From Vibrio sp. CK2-1 (GTDB taxonomy: Bacteria > Pseudomonadota > Gammaproteobacteria > Enterobacterales > Vibrionaceae): DNA of 64,000 nt. Under the pieces are notes generated by a model. The model did not search any database. It was not told the DNA's origin and was given only the letters and a program-made list of their open reading frames with translations. Within the stretch, counting starts at the first letter, position 1. Each line of letters begins with the position of its first letter. Of the stretch, positions 29,528 to 40,187 are shown piece by piece. The position numbers were made by a program, and so were the translations under genes. The stretch lies in assembly GCF_021726515.1 (NCBI RefSeq), contig NZ_JAKKCJ010000003.1:310001-374000 (forward strand), in the 5' to 3' direction.

Positions 29528-30877
29528 ATGAATAATTTTAGTTTAGATTTTTCAGCTGATGAAGACTTTCGCCCACTGGCCGCTCGTATGCGGCCAGTGT
29601 CGATTGAGCACTACTGTGGTCAGCAACATATTCTAGGCCCTAATAAACCATTACGTAGAGCATTAGAGGCAGGTCATCTGCACTCAATGATCTTGTGGGG
29701 GCCACCGGGTACGGGCAAAACCACACTTGCAGAAGTGGCGGCCAATTATGCTAATGCGGAAGTAGAACGAATTTCCGCTGTAACGTCTGGGGTTAAAGAT
29801 ATCCGTCTGGCGATTGAAAAAGCGCGAGAGCATAAGTTATCTGGCCGTAAAACCGTTTTGTTTGTTGATGAGGTGCATCGCTTTAACAAAAGCCAACAAG
29901 ATGCCTTTCTGCCGCATATCGAAGATGGCACTGTGACCTTTATCGGCGCAACCACTGAAAACCCTTCTTTTGAGTTAAATAACGCACTGTTATCTCGTGC
30001 TCGCGTATATAAGCTCACCTCTCTCGATCATGCTGATATTATGGCTGTGCTTAAGCAAGCGATCGAAGATCCGGAGCGCGGTTTAGGCAAAATTGCTGCG
30101 ATATTTGAAGATGAAGTACTTGAACGTTTAGTTGATTTAGTCAATGGCGATGCTCGTATGTCGCTCAACTATCTTGAGTTACTGTACGATTTAGCTGATG
30201 AAAATTCACAAAACCAAAAGGTCATTACCTTAGCTTTATTAGCGGAAGTAGCGGGTGAGAAAGTTGCTCGTTTCGATAATAAAGGCGACATGTGGTACGA
30301 CTTAATCTCAGCGGTACATAAATCGATTCGAGGCTCTAACCCCGATGCAGCGCTCTATTGGGCGGCACGTATGATGGCGGCGGGTTGCGATCCTTTATAT
30401 ATCGTTAGGCGCTTATTAGCGATTGCGTCTGAAGATATTGGCAATGCCGATCCTAGAGCAATGCAAGTCGCGATTTCTGCTTGGGACTGCTTTACTCGAA
30501 TAGGGCCAGCAGAAGGCGAAAGAGCGATTGCTCAAGCGATCGTATATTTAGCTTGCGCGCCTAAAAGTAATGCGGTTTATACGGCTTGGAAGCAAGCACT
30601 TGCAGATGCTCATAATCAACCAGAATTTGATGTGCCACTGCATCTGCGTAATGCTCCTACCAATTTAATGAAAGATATGGGTTATGGGCAAGAGTACCGT
30701 TACGCTCACGATGAGCCCGGTGCTTACGCCGCAGGTGAGAATTATTTCCCTGAAGAAATGGCCGATACTCGTTACTATTTTCCGACAAATCGTGGCTTAG
30801 AAGGAAAAATTAACGATAAGCTAGAGTATTTGGCTGAATTAGATGCAAAAAGCCAACAAAAGCGCTATCAAAAATAG
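29528..30877 (+). CDS. rarA: Replication-associated recombination ATPase RarA
   Basis: An AAA+ ATPase (MgsA/WRNIP1 family) that acts at stalled replication forks. Walker A is GPPGTGKTT (58-66), Walker B FVDEVHRF (about 117-124), sensor 1 [10 protein letters not shown], and the arginine finger SRARVYKL. The C-terminal tetramerisation domain is present ([20 protein letters not shown]). The length is 449 residues. It starts 14 bp after lolA. Confidence 0.96.
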   Translation: MNNFSLDFSADEDFRPLAARMRPVSIEHYCGQQHILGPNKPLRRALEAGHLHSMILWGPPGTGKTTLAEVAANYANAEVERISAVTSGVKDIRLAIEKAREHKLSGRKTVLFVDEVHRFNKSQQDAFLPHIEDGTVTFIGATTENPSFELNNALLSRARVYKLTSLDHADIMAVLKQAIEDPERGLGKIAAIFEDEVLERLVDLVNGDARMSLNYLELLYDLADENSQNQKVITLALLAEVAGEKVARFDNKGDMWYDLISAVHKSIRGSNPDAALYWAARMMAAGCDPLYIVRRLLAIASEDIGNADPRAMQVAISAWDCFTRIGPAEGERAIAQAIVYLACAPKSNAVYTAWKQALADAHNQPEFDVPLHLRNAPTNLMKDMGYGQEYRYAHDEPGAYAAGENYFPEEMADTRYYFPTNRGLEGKINDKLEYLAELDAKSQQKRYQK

Positions 30878-30885
30878 TGCTTTTT
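30858..30885 (+). terminator. Terminator overlapping the rarA stop codon
   Basis: AAAAGCGCTAT (30858-30868) pairs with ATAGTGCTTTT (30874-30884) with one G-U pair. The stem includes the last codons and the stop codon of rarA. Confidence 0.65.
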
Positions 30886-30943
30886 GGGTATCTTTTTAAC
30901 CTAGTGCCTAGTTTATTTTAGATAATGGCGTTAGACACTATAA

Positions 30944-32314
<1,371 letters not shown>

Positions 32315-32342
32315 GTTTTTATTGTTGGTATAAGGTCTAATC

Positions 32343-32368
32343 AAAGCGGCATATTACCTTGCCGCTTT
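32343..32368 (+). terminator. Hairpin after serS
   Basis: AAAGCGGCA (32343-32351) / TGCCGCTTT (32360-32368), a 9-bp stem with a short T run. Confidence 0.7.
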
Positions 32369-32389
32369 ATGATGAAATTGGATCAATAA

Positions 32390-32416
32390 AAAACCGAAGC
32401 AGATGCTTCGGTTTTT
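32390..32416. terminator. Bidirectional terminator between serS and the retropepsin-like gene
   Basis: The 11-bp stem AAAACCGAAGC / GCTTCGGTTTT (32390-32400, 32405-32415) with a four-base loop and A/T-rich flanks on both sides. Confidence 0.9.
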
Positions 32417-32450
32417 TGTTGTTTAAGGTTTGGTGATATCAGTTTCGTGA

Positions 32451-33047
32451 TTATTTTTCTGCTTTGGCAGATTTTTCACCGTCTTCAGCGGTTGTCTTTT
32501 CTAGTTTGACACGTGGTTGTACATATTTATGCGATACATCCACTAGGGCAACATTGTCAATAAAGGTACGACCTAACAGTACTGGATATTGAAGATGAGT
32601 ACGGTCAGTTAAAGTAAAGTCGGTTTTGGTTTTGTAGTCGCCTACTTGCACTTCTAATTGCACTACTGGGCGAGAAGGTGATGGCTCTTCAGAAGTAGAT
32701 TGTACAACTTCCACCCAACGAGTGACTGGGTAAGTCATCGTTTTGCTCTGCCATTTTTTATGAGCGAGTTTGAAGTCAACAAAGCTCTTACCATCTTTCT
32801 TGTAAGTTTTGATATCGACAGCACTGATCGAAGATGATGTAGCACCGGTATCAACACGAGCCAGCACATTACGATTCAGTGGTTTGATATAAATCCACTC
32901 TTTTTCACCTAAGATCAAGTTACCGTTTGAGGTGTGAGTCTCAACGTTAATTTCTTGTGGTGTCACTTTACTTACAGGTTGTGCTTGTTCTGCTGCTACT
33001 GCTGAAAAAGAGCAAGAGAATAAAGCAATAAGTAACCATTTAAACAT
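32451..33047 (-). CDS. Exported retropepsin-like protein (PF05618 'ATP-dependent zinc protease' family)
   Basis: A 198-residue protein with a signal peptide (MFKWLLIALFSCSFSAVAA) and a single aspartic-protease-like domain. The active-site motif is VDTGATSSS, and the late motif is LGRTFI. Databases label this family putative ATP-dependent zinc proteases, but the DTGA motif points to a retropepsin fold. The C terminus is Lys/Glu-rich. In other genomes relatives lie beside RimK-like ligases; none is present here. A periplasmic protease, possibly acting on cell envelope proteins, is the best inference. Confidence 0.82.
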   Translation of the reverse strand: MFKWLLIALFSCSFSAVAAEQAQPVSKVTPQEINVETHTSNGNLILGEKEWIYIKPLNRNVLARVDTGATSSSISAVDIKTYKKDGKSFVDFKLAHKKWQSKTMTYPVTRWVEVVQSTSEEPSPSRPVVQLEVQVGDYKTKTDFTLTDRTHLQYPVLLGRTFIDNVALVDVSHKYVQPRVKLEKTTAEDGEKSAKAEK

Positions 33048-33181
33048 ATTAAGTAAACCTTAAATTTTATGGGGCAAAATCTTTGGGCTAATGTTAACAC
33101 AAACTCTTGATGTTACAGAATAAGCAAAGTGCGCATTTTGCTGGTTACTTACAATTGTTATCAGTTTGCTAGCTCTGCCTT

Positions 33182-34534
33182 TTAAGCATACTGAAAGCAG
33201 TCATCGTTATTGAGAGCTAATGCTATTGTTTTAACTAAGTGAGTGATTTGCTCCGGTGTGGCAATAAAAGGCGGCATAACGTAAATCAATCGTCCAAATG
33301 GCCGTATCCAGACACCATTTTCAATAAATAGCTGCTGAATCTTTTCCATATTAACTAACTGGTGAGTCTCTACTACGCCGATGGCACCGAGCCAGCGCAC
33401 TGATTTGACTCGTTGGTGGTTTTCAAGTTCAGGTAGTGTTCTTTCAAAAATCGATTCTATCGCGGCTACCTGATGTTGCCACTGACCTTGCTTAATAATA
33501 TCTAGACTAGCGCTAGCAACCGCGCAAGCTAGAGGATTTCCCATAAAGGTTGGCCCATGCATAAAGCAACCAGATTCTCCGCTACAGATAGTATCGGCAA
33601 TCGTTTGACTCGTCAGGGTGGCTGAAAGGGTCATATAGCCACCGGTTAACGCCTTACCCAAGCATAAGATATCTGGCTCAATATCCGCATGTTCAAAAGC
33701 AAACAGTTTGCCAGTACGACCAAATCCGGTCGCAATTTCATCTAAAATTAATAGTAGTCCATATTGGTCACATAGCTGACGCACTTCTTTTAAAAACTCA
33801 GGATGGTAAATCCGCATTCCACCGGCACCTTGTACGATTGGCTCTAAGATCACAGCCGCAATTTCTTGATGATGCGTGGTGATCTTATTTTTAAAGTCCG
33901 TAATGTCTTGTGGATCATAAGCAGGCCATTGACCTTGATGAATTTGGTAACAACTCGGTGACTTGGCAAAGATATGCTCTGGCAAAAAGCCTTTATACAT
34001 TTTGTGCATCGAATTATCTGGATCGGTCACCGACATAGCGGCAAAGGTATCACCGTGATAACCGTGCGAAAGGGTCAAAAATTTAGCACGCTTAGCTGAT
34101 TTAGGGTTTTCAGCTTGTTTAGCGTGCCAGTACTGTAGCGCCATTTTTAACGCGACTTCGACCGATACCGAACCCGAGTCGGCAAGAAATACTTGCTGTA
34201 GATTCTCTGGTGTCAATTCCAAAAGGTTTTTGCACAGTGAAATGGCTGGACGATGAGTTAAGCCTCCAAACATCACATGCGACATAGCATCTATTTGGTT
34301 ATGAGCAGCTTGATTGAGTTGTGGGTGGTTATAGCCGTGAATTGCTGACCACCATGAAGACATGCCATCAATCAGCGTTTCGCCACTTTCCAATTCAATA
34401 TGTACACCATGTGCTCTACTTACCGGATAACACTTTAGCGGAGCAAGCGTTGAAGTGTAGGGATGGCAGATATGCTGACGGTCAAATTCTAGATCGCAGT
34501 TTTCCATAGCATTATTGTTCGTTATTAAACTCAT
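33182..34534 (-). CDS. bioA: Adenosylmethionine-8-amino-7-oxononanoate aminotransferase
   Basis: A PLP enzyme that makes 7,8-diaminopelargonic acid from KAPA with SAM as amino donor, in biotin synthesis. It contains DGMSSWW, SHGYHGDTF and DEIATGFGRTG, the PLP lysine in LGKALTGGY, and HGPTFMGNPLACA. The start at 34534 has AAGG upstream, but the BirA operator reaches the first base of this ATG. The later ATG at 34507 (MENCDLEF) has no clear ribosome site, so the first is preferred. The product is 450 residues. It is divergent from bioB. Confidence 0.95.
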   Translation of the reverse strand: MSLITNNNAMENCDLEFDRQHICHPYTSTLAPLKCYPVSRAHGVHIELESGETLIDGMSSWWSAIHGYNHPQLNQAAHNQIDAMSHVMFGGLTHRPAISLCKNLLELTPENLQQVFLADSGSVSVEVALKMALQYWHAKQAENPKSAKRAKFLTLSHGYHGDTFAAMSVTDPDNSMHKMYKGFLPEHIFAKSPSCYQIHQGQWPAYDPQDITDFKNKITTHHQEIAAVILEPIVQGAGGMRIYHPEFLKEVRQLCDQYGLLLILDEIATGFGRTGKLFAFEHADIEPDILCLGKALTGGYMTLSATLTSQTIADTICSGESGCFMHGPTFMGNPLACAVASASLDIIKQGQWQHQVAAIESIFERTLPELENHQRVKSVRWLGAIGVVETHQLVNMEKIQQLFIENGVWIRPFGRLIYVMPPFIATPEQITHLVKTIALALNNDDCFQYA

Positions 34535-34566
34535 TGTAAACCTTGTTATGTTTATTTGGTTGACAT
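34534..34566. promoter_or_regulatory. BirA biotin operator
   Basis: TTGTAAACC (34534-34542), 15 bases, then GGTTGACAT (34558-34566). The left half is a perfect match to the known BirA half-site and the right half matches 7 of 9. It lies between the divergent bioA and bioB genes, where BirA-biotinoyl-AMP represses both in E. coli. Confidence 0.88.
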
Positions 34567-34587
34567 GTTATCTTGCATGATTAGACT
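34560..34587 (+). promoter_or_regulatory. bioBFCD promoter
   Basis: A -35 TTGACA (34560-34565), 16-base spacer and -10 TAGACT (34582-34587). The -35 box is part of the right BirA half-site, so the repressor would block RNA polymerase. Confidence 0.6.
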
Positions 34588-34593
34588 AGCCAA
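34565..34593 (-). promoter_or_regulatory. Candidate bioA promoter
   Basis: On the minus strand, -35 TTGGCT (34593-34588), a 17-base spacer and -10 TAACAT (34570-34565). The start would fall inside the BirA operator. This face-to-face arrangement resembles E. coli bio. Confidence 0.45.
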
Positions 34594-34643
34594 GTTTTTG
34601 ACATAAGATTTTTACATTAATGCTTTTTAAATAAGGAAGAATT

Positions 34644-35696
34644 GTGGAGATAAGGCATAACTGGACTGTGCAGCAAGTGCATGAATTACTTGATAAACCA
34701 TTTATGGATTTATTGTTTGAAGCGCAGCTTGTACATCGAAACTTTCAACAAGCGAACCATGTTCAAGTCAGCACATTACTCTCAATTAAAACGGGAGCTT
34801 GCCCTGAAGATTGTAAGTATTGTCCACAAAGTGCCCATTATCGAACCGATGTAGAAAAAGAGCGCTTAATGGAAGTTGAGCGAGTTTTAGATGCTGCTCA
34901 AAAAGCTAAAAATTCAGGTTCAACAAGGTTTTGTATGGGAGCCGCTTGGAAAAATCCTAAAGAGCGTGATATGCCGTATTTGATGGAAATGATCAAAGGG
35001 GTCAAGGAGATGGGGTTAGAAACCTGTATGACACTCGGTATGTTAACGCCAGAACAAGCGCAAGATTTATCAAATGCAGGGCTTGATTACTACAACCATA
35101 ATCTTGATACCTCGCCAGAATTCTACGGCAATATTATTACAACTCGTACCTACCAAGACCGTCTCGATACTCTTTCTCATGTCAGAGATTCAGGAATGAA
35201 AATATGCTCAGGCGGCATTATTGGTATGGGAGAGAGTGTCAGCGACCGCGCTGGTTTATTGGTTGAGTTAGCGAATTTACCCACTCATCCAGAAAGTGTG
35301 CCGATCAATATGCTGGTGAAAGTTAAAGGCACGCCAATGGAAAATGTTGATGATGTCGAACCATTCGACTTTATCCGTTTAATTGCTATTGCGCGAATTA
35401 TGATGCCACATTCTGCGGTACGTCTATCGGCAGGACGCGAAAATATGAATGAGCAAATGCAGGCGTTGTGTTTTATGGCCGGAGCCAATTCTATTTTCTA
35501 CGGCTGCAAATTACTAACGACTCCAAACCCAGAAGAAGATACCGATCTGCAACTGTTTAAAAAGTTAGGTATTAACCGTTCAGAAGTACACCAGAAACCG
35601 GATGAAGTACAAGAAAGTGATTTAATTGAGCAAGTTATCGAGCGTGTCGTTACTCGACCAACCAAAGATGACTTGTTCTATGAAGCTCAGAGCTAG
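34644..35696 (+). CDS. bioB: Biotin synthase
   Basis: A radical-SAM enzyme that inserts sulfur into dethiobiotin. The radical-SAM cluster motif is CPEDCKYC, and the residues [13 protein letters not shown] and SAGRE, typical of BioB, are present. The start is a GTG with AAGGA six bases upstream. The product is 350 residues. It is the first gene of the bioBFCD operon; bioF follows after 5 bp. Confidence 0.97.
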   Translation: MEIRHNWTVQQVHELLDKPFMDLLFEAQLVHRNFQQANHVQVSTLLSIKTGACPEDCKYCPQSAHYRTDVEKERLMEVERVLDAAQKAKNSGSTRFCMGAAWKNPKERDMPYLMEMIKGVKEMGLETCMTLGMLTPEQAQDLSNAGLDYYNHNLDTSPEFYGNIITTRTYQDRLDTLSHVRDSGMKICSGGIIGMGESVSDRAGLLVELANLPTHPESVPINMLVKVKGTPMENVDDVEPFDFIRLIAIARIMMPHSAVRLSAGRENMNEQMQALCFMAGANSIFYGCKLLTTPNPEEDTDLQLFKKLGINRSEVHQKPDEVQESDLIEQVIERVVTRPTKDDLFYEAQS

Positions 35697-35701
35697 TCGT
35701 C

Positions 35702-36946
35702 ATGCTTACTAGAAAAAAACAGTTTAATAGCAAAAATAAATTTGATGAAAAAATCCAAGCAGCCTTGATAGCTAGGCGTGAAAAAGGGCTACAAAGAAAC
35801 ACTCAGGTCTTTTCACATCTGGCTGATAATCAGATTTCAGTTTCTACCTCGAATTCAGCCGCTGGGTCTAGGCCGTATATCAGTTTTTCGAGTAATGACT
35901 ACCTAGGTCTTGCTCGAGATCCTGAATTAATTTCAGCTTGGCAACAAGGATTAACTCAGTACGGTTGCGGTAGTAGCGCATCCCCTGCTGTGACCGGACT
36001 TTCTATGGCTCATCAAAGTTTGCAAGCTAAGCTGTGCGAATGGTTAGGCTACTCTAGTGCGGTGTTATTTAATTCGGGTTTTAGCGCTAATCAAGCCTTG
36101 CTGTTTACCTTATTGGATAAACATGATCATCTTATACAAGATAAATTGAATCATGCCTCTTTGATGGAAGCGGGTATGCTGAGTCCTGCGTCAATGTCTC
36201 GCTTTAAACACAATGATGTGAATGATCTTAGCCGTAAACTTGCGGAGCTTTCAGCAACACCAACACCAACACAAGCCAAGCTAGTGGTATCTGAAGGCGT
36301 ATTTAGTATGGATGGTGATATCGCACCATTAAGTGAGCTTTCACAACAATGCCAAAAACATCAGGCTTGGCTGGCCATCGATGATGCTCATGGACTAGGA
36401 GTACTAGGTTCATCAGGCGGTGGTATTACTGAGCTATCAGGAATTAAACCTAACATCTTAATTGTGACGTTCGGTAAGGCGGTAGGGCTTTCAGGGGCAG
36501 CAATCTTATGCGATGAAAGTACGGGCGAATTCTTGAATCAGTTTGCGCGGCATTATGTATACTCAACAGCAATGCCTCCAGCGCAAGCTTATGCCATTAG
36601 TCATGCGATTACGATGATCCAACAGCAAGCATGGCGACGTAAAAAGCTTGCTGAATTATCTGAAATTTTCCATGACTCACTCTCAACACTTTCTGGATAT
36701 AGAGCCACTAGTACAGCGATTAAGCCTTTGATATGTGGTGGTAGTCAACAAGCTATCGATTTGTCGAACTATTTAAAACAGAAAGGCATGTGGGTTGGAG
36801 CCATTCGTCCACCAACGGTTCCCGCGAATGCAGCAAGGTTAAGGATCACCTTGAGTAGCCGTCACTCGCAGCAACAAGTTTTACAGCTTACTCAAGCAAT
36901 TATTCAATATTATCAATTGGACGCAAATCTCAGAGGGCAGAATTGA
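35702..36946 (+). CDS. bioF: 8-amino-7-oxononanoate synthase
   Basis: A PLP enzyme that condenses pimeloyl-ACP (or CoA) with alanine. SSNDYLGLA, DDAHGLGVLG and the PLP lysine in TFGKAVGLSGAA are clear. The product is 414 residues, about 30 longer than E. coli BioF. Part is a basic N-terminal extension before the FDEKIQAAL core, part a Ser-rich insert near residues 45-58. The ribosome site is weak, which suggests coupling to bioB. Its TGA overlaps the bioC ATG by one base. Confidence 0.95.
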   Translation: MLTRKKQFNSKNKFDEKIQAALIARREKGLQRNTQVFSHLADNQISVSTSNSAAGSRPYISFSSNDYLGLARDPELISAWQQGLTQYGCGSSASPAVTGLSMAHQSLQAKLCEWLGYSSAVLFNSGFSANQALLFTLLDKHDHLIQDKLNHASLMEAGMLSPASMSRFKHNDVNDLSRKLAELSATPTPTQAKLVVSEGVFSMDGDIAPLSELSQQCQKHQAWLAIDDAHGLGVLGSSGGGITELSGIKPNILIVTFGKAVGLSGAAILCDESTGEFLNQFARHYVYSTAMPPAQAYAISHAITMIQQQAWRRKKLAELSEIFHDSLSTLSGYRATSTAIKPLICGGSQQAIDLSNYLKQKGMWVGAIRPPTVPANAARLRITLSSRHSQQQVLQLTQAIIQYYQLDANLRGQN

Positions 36947-37749
36947 TGACCTTAGCATTAGATATTGAATGTCGAGATACCGATAAAATAGCCGTTGCCC
37001 AAGCGTTCAGTAAAGCGGCGAAAACCTATGATCAACACGCCGCTTTTCAAAGACAAGTTGGGCAGCTTTTGATGGATAAATTACCGCATGATTTATCAGG
37101 CTTGAAAGTGCTAGATCTTGGTTGCGGTACGGGTTATTTCACTCAATTACTGGCATTGCGTGGCGCGCAAGTAACCGCGTTCGACTTATCCGATGCCATG
37201 TTAGCGGTGTGCCAATCTCGTTGCGCTGACTTGCCGGTGACTTACTTGAAAGGGGACGCTGAGCAATTGCCGTTTGAAGCTCACAGCTTTGATTTGATTT
37301 TTTCCAGTCTTGCATTGCAATGGTGTCATCAGTTGGATGCTTTAATGACATCACTTGTCCAAATATTAAAACCGCAAGGGAAATTGGTTTATTCAACGCT
37401 TTTACAGGGTTCATTAATCGAGTTGCATCGTGCTTGGCAGCAAGTCGATCGCCAATATCAGCATGTGAATCAGTTCCATCAAATAGATTGCTTAGAGTCG
37501 GCGGCATCGCAATCGGGGGCGAGGCAATGTCAGCTAGACAGCCTGCAAATAACACTTAACTATTCTTCGGCCATTGAGTTAATGAAAGATTTAAAAGGGA
37601 TTGGTGCAACGCATGTTTCTGGGCGCTCGCAAGGTTTAACCAAACCGAAAACCTTATTACAAGTTGATCAAGCCTATCAAGTGTTTAAAAATTCGAATGG
37701 TGAACTTCCCGCCACTTATCAGATTTGTTTAGGAGAGCTGACAAAATGA
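36946..37749 (+). CDS. bioC: Malonyl-ACP O-methyltransferase
   Basis: Methylates malonyl-ACP to start pimeloyl synthesis. It has the N-terminal VAQAFSKAAKTYDQHAAFQ segment typical of BioC, then the SAM-binding motif VLDLGCGTGYFT (about 55-66). The later LKGIGATHVSG segment is also characteristic. The product is 267 residues. The ATG overlaps the bioF stop. No bioH lies next to it, as in E. coli, where bioH is unlinked. Confidence 0.95.
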   Translation: MTLALDIECRDTDKIAVAQAFSKAAKTYDQHAAFQRQVGQLLMDKLPHDLSGLKVLDLGCGTGYFTQLLALRGAQVTAFDLSDAMLAVCQSRCADLPVTYLKGDAEQLPFEAHSFDLIFSSLALQWCHQLDALMTSLVQILKPQGKLVYSTLLQGSLIELHRAWQQVDRQYQHVNQFHQIDCLESAASQSGARQCQLDSLQITLNYSSAIELMKDLKGIGATHVSGRSQGLTKPKTLLQVDQAYQVFKNSNGELPATYQICLGELTK

Positions 37750-38429
37750 GTCATTGTGTATTTATTACTGGTACTGATACCGAAGTCGGCAAAACTTTAG
37801 TATCTCAAGCACTCATTAAGGCGTTTGCTCAACGTGATTATCAAGTTTCAGGATTTAAACCTATCGCGGCGGGCTGTGAAGTTAGCGAACAAGGTTTAGT
37901 TAATGAAGATGCTCTAGCGTTACAGAAAGCCTCGAATGTTGAGCTAAGCTATGCCGAGGTTAATCCTTTTGCTCTGTTGTTACCCACATCGCCGCATATT
38001 GCTGCTAAGCGGGAATCAGTCATTATAGATTTTAAACTGTTAGATAAAAGCCTAGATCAGCATAAAGTGAAATCTGACATAGTAGTGGTAGAAGGAGCGG
38101 GTGGCTGGAAAGTGCCAGTTTCTGATAGCGAGTTTTTATCAACTTGGGTAAAGCAGCAAAAATTACCGATAATTATTGTGGTTGGTATTCGGCTCGGCTG
38201 TTTGAATCATGCTTTGCTTACTTTTGAGTCAATCCGAAATGATGGTTTAGAGGTAGTCGGCTGGGTTGCCAATAGGGTTGATCCTGATTTTGGCTGCTAC
38301 GATGAGAATGTTGCTTTTTTAGAACGCCATATTGCCGCGCCCAAATTGGCTGAAATTCCTTATTTGTCTGCACTGGAAATGATGGATGTGGAACAATATA
38401 TTGATTTAGGCTTGCTTAAGTTCGACTAA
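37746..38429 (+). CDS. bioD: Dethiobiotin synthetase
   Basis: An ATP-dependent carboxylase that closes the ureido ring. The P-loop GTDTEVGKT is near residues 8-16, and EGAGGWKVP is near 108-116. The start at 37746 overlaps the bioC stop (ATGA) with AGGAG ten bases upstream. The product is 227 residues. A strong terminator follows, so this ends the operon. Confidence 0.96.
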   Translation: MSHCVFITGTDTEVGKTLVSQALIKAFAQRDYQVSGFKPIAAGCEVSEQGLVNEDALALQKASNVELSYAEVNPFALLLPTSPHIAAKRESVIIDFKLLDKSLDQHKVKSDIVVVEGAGGWKVPVSDSEFLSTWVKQQKLPIIIVVGIRLGCLNHALLTFESIRNDGLEVVGWVANRVDPDFGCYDENVAFLERHIAAPKLAEIPYLSALEMMDVEQYIDLGLLKFD

Positions 38430-38453
38430 TTTAGTCACCAAATTTAAATAAAA

Positions 38454-38487
38454 CAAAAGCCGCATAACGAATGATATGCGGCTTTTG
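38454..38487. terminator. Bidirectional terminator after bioD
   Basis: The 13-bp stem CAAAAGCCGCATA / TATGCGGCTTTTG (38454-38466, 38475-38487) with an 8-base loop between convergent genes. Confidence 0.93.
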
Positions 38488-38511
38488 TACTTTAAATGGT
38501 TTCTTTGCTTA

Positions 38512-38664
38512 TTATTGAGCTTGATACTTTTCAGGAACCAGATTGATAGGTTGCTCTGATTTCTTTTCAGCTAAACCTAAGCGTTCTTTCGCTTCTTCTT
38601 CTGATAAACCTAAATGGCACGATAATAAATCGATCGCCATTTGGTAATTTTCCTTATCCGCCAT
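38512..38664 (-). CDS. Small protein of unknown function (50 residues)
   Basis: The ATG at 38664 has AAGGA eight bases upstream, which makes this a credible gene; a longer in-frame start at 38727 lacks such a site. The product is acidic and probably helical (MAIDLLSCHLGLSEEEAKERLGL), with no membrane segment or signal peptide. It lies between bioD and htpX. I do not recognise a named family. Confidence 0.7.
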   Translation of the reverse strand: MADKENYQMAIDLLSCHLGLSEEEAKERLGLAEKKSEQPINLVPEKYQAQ

Positions 38665-39044
38665 AGCTAAAATCCTTATTTGCACGAGTAATGGGGTTAA
38701 AGTAAGTCGATTAAACAATATGAGCAATACGACTAAAGTATAACGGGGTATTAATTAGTCAGAAGACCGTCGATATAAGCCTTAATATTCATTAACTTGG
38801 TTCTTTTTCTATTTAGTCTAAATTTGAGTGCTTGGTCACAAACTGTATGACTTTTATACGTATGTAGAATGATAGTTGAGCAACCATTGATTCTAGAGTT
38901 ACAAGACACTAAATGTTTCAATTTAGCGCTTAACCTTGAACTTAAAATGAATGACTATATACCTGTTGATATGCGTGGACTTTTTTCGTGCCACAACAAA
39001 GTCAAACTTAACATAATAATAGCTTCTCAATGGAGACAGAAAGA
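38665..39044. other. Intergenic region upstream of htpX
   Basis: 380 bp, AT-rich, divergent, without a credible gene. No convincing heat-shock (sigma-32) or CpxR site was found by eye, although htpX is stress-induced in E. coli. Confidence 0.5.
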
Positions 39045-39908
39045 ATGAAACGAGTGATGTTATTTTTAGCAACCAACTTAGCAGTAGTGCTAGTTTTAAG
39101 TGTTGTTTTAAATATAGTTTATGCGGTAACCGGAATGCAGCCAGGTAGTCTTTCTGGACTATTGGTGATGGCAGCTTTATTTGGTTTTGGTGGCTCATTC
39201 ATTTCATTGTTGATGTCTAAAAAAATGGCATTGCGCTCTGTTGGTGGTCAAGTAATTGAAACCCCAAGAAATGAAACTGAGCATTGGTTAGTCCAAACAG
39301 TAAGTCGCCAAGCTCAGCAAGCTGGTATTGGCATGCCAACAGTGGCTATTTATGATTCCCCAGATATCAATGCTTTTGCAACTGGTGCTAAGCGTGACGA
39401 TTCTTTGGTTGCGGTTTCTACCGGATTATTGCACAACATGACTCGTGATGAAGCTGAGGCGGTACTGGCTCATGAGGTTAGTCATATTTCTAACGGTGAT
39501 ATGGTGACTATGACGTTAATGCAAGGCGTAGTGAATACCTTTGTTATCTTCTTATCTCGCACAATTGCAAACCTTGTGAGCTCAAGAGATAACGAAGAAG
39601 GTGGTGGCACGAATATGATGAGCTACTTCTTGATCTCTATGGTGCTTGAATTAGTGTTTGGCTTCTTAGCAAGCTTCATTACGATGTGGTACAGCCGTCA
39701 CCGTGAATTCCATGCAGATGCTGGCGCCGCAAACTTGGTCGGTAAGCATAAGATGATTGCCGCTCTTGAGCGTTTGAAAATGAGCCACGAACCACAACTA
39801 GAAGGTTCTATGATGGCATTCGGTATTAATGGTAAACGTACCATGATGGAATTATTAATGAGTCACCCACCGCTTGATAAGCGTATCGATGCTTTACGTA
39901 ATTCATAA
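39045..39908 (+). CDS. htpX: Membrane zinc protease HtpX
   Basis: An inner-membrane M48 metalloprotease for quality control of membrane proteins. Helices lie at about residues 4-30 and 36-56. The zinc motif HEVSH is at 143-147, with a further glutamate in [11 protein letters not shown]. Two more membrane segments lie at about 155-175 and 192-212. The ATG at 39045 has GGAG nine bases upstream. The product is 287 residues, near the E. coli length. Confidence 0.96.
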   Translation: MKRVMLFLATNLAVVLVLSVVLNIVYAVTGMQPGSLSGLLVMAALFGFGGSFISLLMSKKMALRSVGGQVIETPRNETEHWLVQTVSRQAQQAGIGMPTVAIYDSPDINAFATGAKRDDSLVAVSTGLLHNMTRDEAEAVLAHEVSHISNGDMVTMTLMQGVVNTFVIFLSRTIANLVSSRDNEEGGGTNMMSYFLISMVLELVFGFLASFITMWYSRHREFHADAGAANLVGKHKMIAALERLKMSHEPQLEGSMMAFGINGKRTMMELLMSHPPLDKRIDALRNS

Positions 39909-39933
39909 TACAAGATTTATCGTGTGAGCAAAT

Positions 39934-39976
39934 TTCGCCTCTTGTCGGGTAAAAGCGGCAAGAGGCGAATTTGTTT
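39934..39976 (+). terminator. Terminator after htpX
   Basis: TTCGCCTCTTG (39934-39944) pairs with CAAGAGGCGAA (39959-39969), an 11-bp stem, followed by TTTGTTTT. Confidence 0.88.
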
Positions 39977-40124
39977 TAATACGTGGCTTGATTCTCGGGC
40001 GTTTCACTTCCCGTTGCTCGATAAGAAGGCGCAACGAGTAGGGAATTAGTTTCTAGGTAAGGCTTCTATCGCTTTTATATGATGTAGTAAGCTTGACAAA
40101 GAGGACAGGAAACTGAAAGCTTCT

Positions 40125-40187
40125 CGGCTCTCGGCTCTCGGCTCTCGGCTCTCGGCTCTCGGCTCTCGGCTCTCGGCTCTCGGCTCT
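40125..40187. repeat. Heptanucleotide tandem repeat, nine CGGCTCT units
   Basis: Nine exact head-to-tail copies of CGGCTCT. Read in the sense of ybaM the unit is AGAGCCG and the array starts inside the TAG stop codon of ybaM (40188-40186). The array at 20293 uses a related heptamer (both contain GAGCC). Its copy number makes it a candidate for length variation between strains. Confidence 0.96.

Noticed and set aside
38923-39198. 91-codon minus-strand frame over the htpX start
   Set aside because: Antisense to htpX with no start signal and no recognisable domain.
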